Assembly (NCBI GenBank): GCA_963759095.1
Contig: CAVWYF010000052.1
Location: 4,870-68,869 of the forward strand
Origin: Anderseniella sp963759095
GTDB lineage: Bacteria; Pseudomonadota; Alphaproteobacteria; Rhizobiales; Aestuariivirgaceae
Direction of reading: 5' to 3'
DNA length: 64,000 nucleotides
The notes beneath the pieces are model-generated. The model had not been told where the DNA came from. It saw only the letters and a list, made by a program, of their open reading frames with translations, and did no database searches. Both the position numbers and the translations under genes were made by a program. The stretch's first letter is position 1. Every line of letters starts with the position of its first letter. Below are positions 59,811 through 64,000 of this stretch, piece after piece.

Positions 59811-61143
59811 TTACCTGCTTCCTTGAATTTTGAGAGTCAAATTTGGCATCGAGAAGGGAGGTAACCTCGCGCGATGCGATAACCTTGCCGTCTTTTGAAT
59901 AGGCTTCGTGGTTGGCATCCACGGACTTCAGGTCATAGAGATAGTTGACCATCATGCCGGCAGAGTTGCGCAAGCCGTTTTCCGAACGATCACCCAGCCA
60001 GTGGACGGTCCTGAGACTGGCGCCATTGCCCAGGTGGAACCGGGCGACCGGGTCGATCGGTCCGCCTTTGGGTCGCTGTTCCTGCAGGAAATACCGCGCA
60101 GCCAGTGACTTCAGCCCGGCAATCTCGTCCGGCGTCGCCTCATCAGCGTTTTCCGGTGTCAGTTCGCTGGCGACGGTGTAAAGCGCTGCCGGTGCGCCTT
60201 CCGGATCGGCCTCTGCCTGGCTTTTCAGCCAGGTCATAAAGCCGGGTATCGGCGACAGGGTGATGAAGGTCTTGATGTTGGGCAGGCTGGACGCCAGGTC
60301 GGTTGCGACCTGCTTGATGAGGAAATTGCCGAACGAAACGCCGCGCAAGCCCTTCTGGCAGTTTGAGATGGAGTAGAAAATGGCAGCCGCAGCGTCTTGC
60401 GGCAGCACCGGATCGCGGCTTTCTGCGAGTACCGCCTGAATTGACCCAGCGATGGCCGCCGTCAGCGCGACTTCCACAAAGATCAGGGGTTCATTGGGCA
60501 TGGCCGGGTGAAAGTAGGCAAAACAGCGCCTGTCCGCAGGTTGCAGACGGCGGCGCAAATCATCCCAGCTGTCAATGGCGTGAACGGCCTCATACTTGAT
60601 GATCTTCTCAAGGATGTGCGCCGGTGTGGTCCAGTCAATCGGGCGCAGGACCAGAAACCCGCGGTTGAACCAGGACGAAAACAGGTGTTCGAAATCAACA
60701 TCCACCCGCGCCAGGTCTGCGTCTTCATGGAGGGTTTGCAACAGGTCTTCGCGCATGCGGACCAATGCTTCAGTGCCGCCGGGTACACCGTTCAGGCGGC
60801 GCAGAAGCTCCTGCCGGCGCGGTTCGGCGACCTCCAGCAAGCTGGTGAGGTTTTTGGCGCTGCGCTCTGTTGCATACTCGCCGGTGCGCTCAGTGAGGGC
60901 TTCGGTGTCGATGTCAAAGTCGCTGGCCAGGCTCTGAAAGAACGCCAGTTTATGCTCCTGATCGGCTTGCGCATACTTGGCCAGCAGGGCGGACCCGGTC
61001 TGCAGGCCGGTTACTTCGCCGGTGTCAGCCAAAAGTGAATTGCACAAGGCCAGCATGCCGCGGGCATCCGGTTTGGCCGAACTGGACGTCCGGCGTTCAA
61101 ACAGGCTCGACAACAGATCCTGAAAATATGTGATGCGGCTCAT
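59803..61143 (-). CDS. matA: Malonyl-CoA decarboxylase
   Basis: 446 residues. Follows the MCD family: helical N-terminal domain with LLRRLNGVPGGTEALVRMREDLL, VDVDFEHLFSSWFNRGFLVLRPIDW, and a GNAT-like C-terminal domain with RRCFAYFHPAMPNEPLIFVEVALT, NCQKGLRGVSFGNFLIKQV, FITLSPIPGFMTWL and VARFHLGNGASLRTVHWLGDRS (catalytic Ser and His region). It decarboxylates malonyl-CoA to acetyl-CoA. It overlaps matM by 4 nt. Confidence 0.93.
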   Translation of the reverse strand: MSRITYFQDLLSSLFERRTSSSAKPDARGMLALCNSLLADTGEVTGLQTGSALLAKYAQADQEHKLAFFQSLASDFDIDTEALTERTGEYATERSAKNLTSLLEVAEPRRQELLRRLNGVPGGTEALVRMREDLLQTLHEDADLARVDVDFEHLFSSWFNRGFLVLRPIDWTTPAHILEKIIKYEAVHAIDSWDDLRRRLQPADRRCFAYFHPAMPNEPLIFVEVALTAAIAGSIQAVLAESRDPVLPQDAAAAIFYSISNCQKGLRGVSFGNFLIKQVATDLASSLPNIKTFITLSPIPGFMTWLKSQAEADPEGAPAALYTVASELTPENADEATPDEIAGLKSLAARYFLQEQRPKGGPIDPVARFHLGNGASLRTVHWLGDRSENGLRNSAGMMVNYLYDLKSVDANHEAYSKDGKVIASREVTSLLDAKFDSQNSRKQVNG

Positions 61144-62456
61144 ACGGCTTCACCCATGACATAGTTCGGCAACCAGGTTGCAAGATCAGGAAACAGGCAC
61201 AACAGCAATATAGCGATCACCATGCATGCAACAAAGGGCAATGACCCGACAAGGATGGTGCGGAGTGAAATTTCCGGCGCGATGCCGTTGATCACATAAA
61301 GGTTCAGCCCGACCGGCGGGGTGATCAGGCCGATTTCCATGTTGATCGTCAAGATGACGGCAAACCAGTACGGATCGAACCCTGCACTGATCACGATGGG
61401 CAGCAGGATGGGCGCGGCCATCAGGATCACCGCGACAGGCGGCAGGAAGAAACCGGCAACCAGCAGGAAGATGTTGATGGCGAACATCAGTACCCAGGGA
61501 TTGACGTCCAGCGTGCCGATCCATGCCGCGATCGACTGGGTGATGAACAGCGACGACAGCATGTAGGAAAACACGCCGGCAGCGGCGATGATGAACAGGA
61601 TCATCACGCTCTCGCGGGTTGAATCGCGCAGCACGTCCCACAGTAGTTTGGGGCTCCACAGCTTGTAGATGATGATGGCGACGAGCAGACACAGCAAGGC
61701 ACCGATGGCGGCTGTCTCGGACGGTGTCGCCAGTCCGCCATACATCGCATACAGCACGCCCAGAATGATGGCGATGAACGGCAGCACGCGCGGCAGGATT
61801 TCAAAGCGCTCCTTCCACGAGAAGGTTCTGCCTGACAGGGCATCGGCCGAGCCCGACCGCCACGTGTCATACAAGGACCACAGCATGAACAGGCTGACGA
61901 GCAGCAGCCCCGGAATAACGCCTGCCAGGAACAGTCGTCCGATCGAGGTCTCGGTAGCGATGCCATAAACGATCATGGTGACCGATGGCGGGATCAGGAT
62001 ACCGAGGGTGCCGCCCGCCGCGATGGAACCGGTCGCGACACCATCGGGGTAGCCGCGCTTGCGCATTTCAGGAATGCCCATCTTGCCAATGGCCGCGCAG
62101 GTCGCCGGCGATGAACCCGACATGGCAGCAAACAGGGCGCAGGCGCCGAGATTGGAAATGACGAGGCCGCCGGGGACGCGGGTCAGCCAGCGGTCAAGTG
62201 CTTCATAAAGATCGGCACCGGCACGCGTGGAAGCAATGGAGGCGCCCATGATGATGAACATCGGAATCGACAGCAGCGCGAAATTATCGAGCTTGCCGAA
62301 GAAGATTTCCGGCAATAGCTGCAGCGAACGCGCGCCGTCGAAGATCAGCAGGAAACCGGCCGACACAATCAGCAGGCCAACGGCCACCGACACGCCGGAA
62401 AACAGCACAAGAACAGTGACGACGGCCAGAATGGCGCCCAGGAAAAGCGGGTCCAT
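61140..62456 (-). CDS. matM: TRAP transporter large permease DctM, malonate system
   Basis: 438 residues, the usual DctM length, about 12 membrane helices. Signature stretches GASIASTRAGADLYEALDRW, SGSSPATCAAIGKMGIPEMRKRGYPDGVATGSIAAGGTLGILIPPSVTMIVYG, and EIGLITPPVGLNLYVI near the C-terminal end. Forms the secondary transporter with DctQ; malonate is inferred from the adjacent matA/matB. Confidence 0.9.
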   Translation of the reverse strand: MDPLFLGAILAVVTVLVLFSGVSVAVGLLIVSAGFLLIFDGARSLQLLPEIFFGKLDNFALLSIPMFIIMGASIASTRAGADLYEALDRWLTRVPGGLVISNLGACALFAAMSGSSPATCAAIGKMGIPEMRKRGYPDGVATGSIAAGGTLGILIPPSVTMIVYGIATETSIGRLFLAGVIPGLLLVSLFMLWSLYDTWRSGSADALSGRTFSWKERFEILPRVLPFIAIILGVLYAMYGGLATPSETAAIGALLCLLVAIIIYKLWSPKLLWDVLRDSTRESVMILFIIAAAGVFSYMLSSLFITQSIAAWIGTLDVNPWVLMFAINIFLLVAGFFLPPVAVILMAAPILLPIVISAGFDPYWFAVILTINMEIGLITPPVGLNLYVINGIAPEISLRTILVGSLPFVACMVIAILLLCLFPDLATWLPNYVMGEAV

Positions 62457-63013
62457 CAGCGGCTCTCCTTGTTGATGTTAAACGGCTTGTCGAGACCGGT
62501 TATGACGGCCGCGAGGTCGGCAACAAGCTGCAGCAGCAGCAGGCCGAACCCGACCGGCATGGCCAGATAGGGTATCCACAGGCGCACGCCCCACACGGTG
62601 TCGGACTTCCAGTTTCTGGACCATGCGGTGTGCCAGAACTCAAACCCGTACACCAGCATCAGCGCGACGATGATGATCGATACCGATAGGGTGAACAGCG
62701 CCAGCGCCTTGCGGGCGCCCGGCTTCAGCATCAGCGGAATCAGGTCAACGTTTACATGGCCACGCAGCTTCTGGACGTAGGGCAGACCAAGCAGCGTTGC
62801 GGCCACCATCAGGAAGGTTACCGCCTCGGTTTGCCAGATGGTGGATTGGTTGAGCACGAAGCGCACGAAGATCATCTGGCAGGTAATGAAGACCGATACA
62901 ACGATCATGGCCGCCGACACCCAGCCACACGTGGTCGAGATGTGATCGACGATTTTAAGCCAGCCGGTCCGCTCACCGGGACCTGACAAAGTTGAATTTG
63001 AGTCAGCCGCCAT
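62456..63013 (-). CDS. matQ: TRAP transporter small permease DctQ, malonate system
   Basis: 185 residues, four membrane helices: ISTTCGWVSAAMIVVSVFITCQ, IWQTEAVTFLMVAATLLGLPYV, ALALFTLSVSIIIVALMLVYG and PYLAMPVGFGLLLLQLVADL. LRGHVNVDLIP after the second helix is typical for DctQ. It overlaps matM by one base (TGATG). The SD before the ATG is weak, and a hairpin lies in the gap toward matP, so the permease genes may be expressed less than the receptor. Confidence 0.88.
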   Translation of the reverse strand: MAADSNSTLSGPGERTGWLKIVDHISTTCGWVSAAMIVVSVFITCQMIFVRFVLNQSTIWQTEAVTFLMVAATLLGLPYVQKLRGHVNVDLIPLMLKPGARKALALFTLSVSIIIVALMLVYGFEFWHTAWSRNWKSDTVWGVRLWIPYLAMPVGFGLLLLQLVADLAAVITGLDKPFNINKESR

Positions 63014-63066
63014 GGTTTGCCCGCCTCAGTCGTGTGGGGTGAAAAAGGTGTAGTCTTGGATAGGTC

Positions 63067-63092
63067 ACCGGAGGCGGTCAACCGCCTCCGGT
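63067..63092 (-). terminator. Intercistronic hairpin between matP and matQ
   Basis: A perfect 12-bp inverted repeat (arm ACCGGAGGCGGT) around a 2-base centre, 20 nt after the matP stop, with a TTTTT about 20 nt further on. In TRAP operons such stems lower the level of the permease transcript relative to the binding protein. Partial attenuation is the likely role. Confidence 0.55.
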
Positions 63093-63112
63093 CACAATGG
63101 CCGGTCTATGAA

Positions 63113-64000
63113 TTATTCGACGGACAGTGCCATATCGAGCAGTTCCTGGCCGCCGGGCACATTTTCCACGAAGTTCTTGTAGGAAGATGCCTTGGCAATA
63201 TCGCGCCACTGATTGAACTCTTCCGGGGTCATGTTCTTGATTTCAACACCGGCTTTCTCGAACACTTCGACCGAGGCGGCATCCTGTTTCTTGGCTTCTT
63301 CCAGATAGAAGGCTTCAGCCTTGGTGGCAGCGGCATCAAGAGCAGCCCTCTGCTTGTCGTCCAGACCGTCATAGGCAGACTTGTTCATCAGCAGCGGCTG
63401 ATACATGAACCAAAGGGCCACATCGCCGGCCGGCGTATAGCACTTTACCTGCTCGTAGATACGGTAGGAGACGAACGATGACGAAGACGTATTTGCCGCC
63501 GTCAGAACACCGGACTGCATGGCCGAATAGATTTCCGATGACGCCATGGAGGTAATGGAGGCGCCTGCCGATGCCAGCATCTGCTCAAAAGCCTTGCCGG
63601 CAGCGCGTGTCTGCTGGCCCTTCACATCGTCGGGCGAGGTGATGCATTTTTCCTTGCCGACGAACCCGCCTGCCAGATAGCCGTGCACCACAACGCGCAC
63701 ATCATCTTCTGCCATGATGGATTCGATTTTCTTCATGAAGTCCGAGGTGTTCAGCCGGGCGGCATGGTCATGGTTCTTCACCAGGCCGGGCATCAATGTC
63801 AGGTTGTATTCGCCGCGCTGACCACCGGCATAGGACAGTGGAAACACGGTCATGTCGAGCTGGCCGGCTGACAGGGGTTTGTACTGCTCGCGCGGTTTGA
63901 ACAGCGACTTGGACGGGAAGATCTTGATGGTGAGATCAACATTGGCGGCAGCGACTTCGTCGGCCACGATCTGGGCCACCTTGTGGCGCACGTCCTTGGT
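63113..64000 (-). CDS. matP: TRAP transporter solute-binding protein DctP, malonate system; N-terminus beyond window
   Basis: About 296 residues visible, the frame running off the right edge (TKD precedes VRHKVAQ). DctP fold features: FPSKSLFKPREQYKPLSAGQLDM, GYLAGGFVGKEKCITSPDDVKGQQTRAAGKAFEQML (substrate Arg region), IYSAMQSGVLTAANTSSSSFVSYRIYEQVKCYTP and MTPEEFNQWRDIAK. The signal peptide is outside the window. First gene of a P-Q-M-A-B order identical to the malonate operon described in Sinorhizobium meliloti. Confidence 0.88.
   Translation of the reverse strand, partial: TKDVRHKVAQIVADEVAAANVDLTIKIFPSKSLFKPREQYKPLSAGQLDMTVFPLSYAGGQRGEYNLTLMPGLVKNHDHAARLNTSDFMKKIESIMAEDDVRVVVHGYLAGGFVGKEKCITSPDDVKGQQTRAAGKAFEQMLASAGASITSMASSEIYSAMQSGVLTAANTSSSSFVSYRIYEQVKCYTPAGDVALWFMYQPLLMNKSAYDGLDDKQRAALDAAATKAEAFYLEEAKKQDAASVEVFEKAGVEIKNMTPEEFNQWRDIAKASSYKNFVENVPGGQELLDMALSVE

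Noticed and set aside
1..64000. CRISPR arrays, prophage, complete IS elements, rRNA and tRNA genes.
   Set aside because: None seen: no regular spacer-repeat series, no phage gene blocks, no full transposase frame and no RNA gene signatures.

Overview
The window looks like chromosomal DNA of an alphaproteobacterium, most likely a marine or soil Hyphomicrobiales-type heterotroph. The clues are a fused CysN-CysC sulfate-activation enzyme, a matPQMAB-type malonate operon, several TRAP transporters, a Pyl-free MttB-like methyltransferase, high GC with many ATGA/TGATG gene overlaps, and housekeeping genes (ispG, ispA, mtgA, rpmF) with alphaproteobacterial character. No rRNA, tRNA, CRISPR array, prophage or complete insertion sequence was seen. 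This assignment is made by eye, without a database search.

Layout. 1-1.6 kb: the end of a lasso-peptide-like maturation set (B2 protease fragment, PqqD-like protein, HprK-like kinase). 1.8-7.3 kb: small monooxygenase, isopropylmalate-dehydrogenase-type enzyme, XRE regulator, ABC exporter, gamma-glutamyltransferase. 7.3-13.1 kb: a sugar-acid catabolic cluster (two SDR enzymes, IlvD/Edd dehydratase, SMP-30 lactonase, Gfo/Idh/MocA dehydrogenase). 13.2-15.8 kb: a Popeye-like membrane protein overlapping a thioesterase/ammonia-lyase fusion whose MIO-forming serine is missing. 15.8-19.7 kb: ornithine-cyclodeaminase-like gene in one operon with cysNC and cysD. 19.8-21.4 kb: MttB-like methyltransferase. 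21.4-23.1 kb: a segment bounded by inverted repeats that carries a DUF2188-like/adenylate cyclase gene and an inner palindromic element. 23.3-26.7 kb: HAD phosphatase, 2-ketoarginine decarboxylase and D-arginine dehydrogenase in one operon. 26.8-31.6 kb: DoeA-like M24 hydrolase, a 268-bp palindromic mobile element, tag, a TetR pair, a transposase remnant, a HAD gene and a frameshifted VOC gene. 31.6-37.4 kb: acyl-CoA ligase, ureohydrolase, TAXI-TRAP transporter. 37.4-44.1 kb: TerB, Asp/Glu racemase-type gene, ispG, ispA, mtgA, SulP. 44.1-47 kb: USP, FAD oxidoreductase and HpcH/HpaI aldolase. 47-49 kb: dispersed repeats with a GIY-YIG gene, then rpmF. 49-58 kb: cytochromes c, acyl-CoA synthetase, cupin, sigma-54 regulator, LOG protein, EamA exporter, MBL/beta-CASP enzyme. 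58.3-64 kb: malonate operon matB-matA-matM-matQ-matP.

How the genes fit together. The window is dominated by uptake and oxidation of small organic acids and amino acids: D-arginine to 4-guanidinobutyraldehyde (DauA, AruI), with a guanidinobutyrase-type ureohydrolase some 7 kb further on; malonate to acetyl-CoA (TRAP import, MatB, MatA); and lactone/sugar-acid oxidation. Sulfate activation, isoprenoid precursors and peptidoglycan synthesis are the housekeeping part.

The most unusual material is the thioesterase/MIO-less lyase fusion with its Popeye-like partner, and a family of palindromic elements that start TA-GGG(T/C)C and sit exactly on the TAG stop codons of three different genes.
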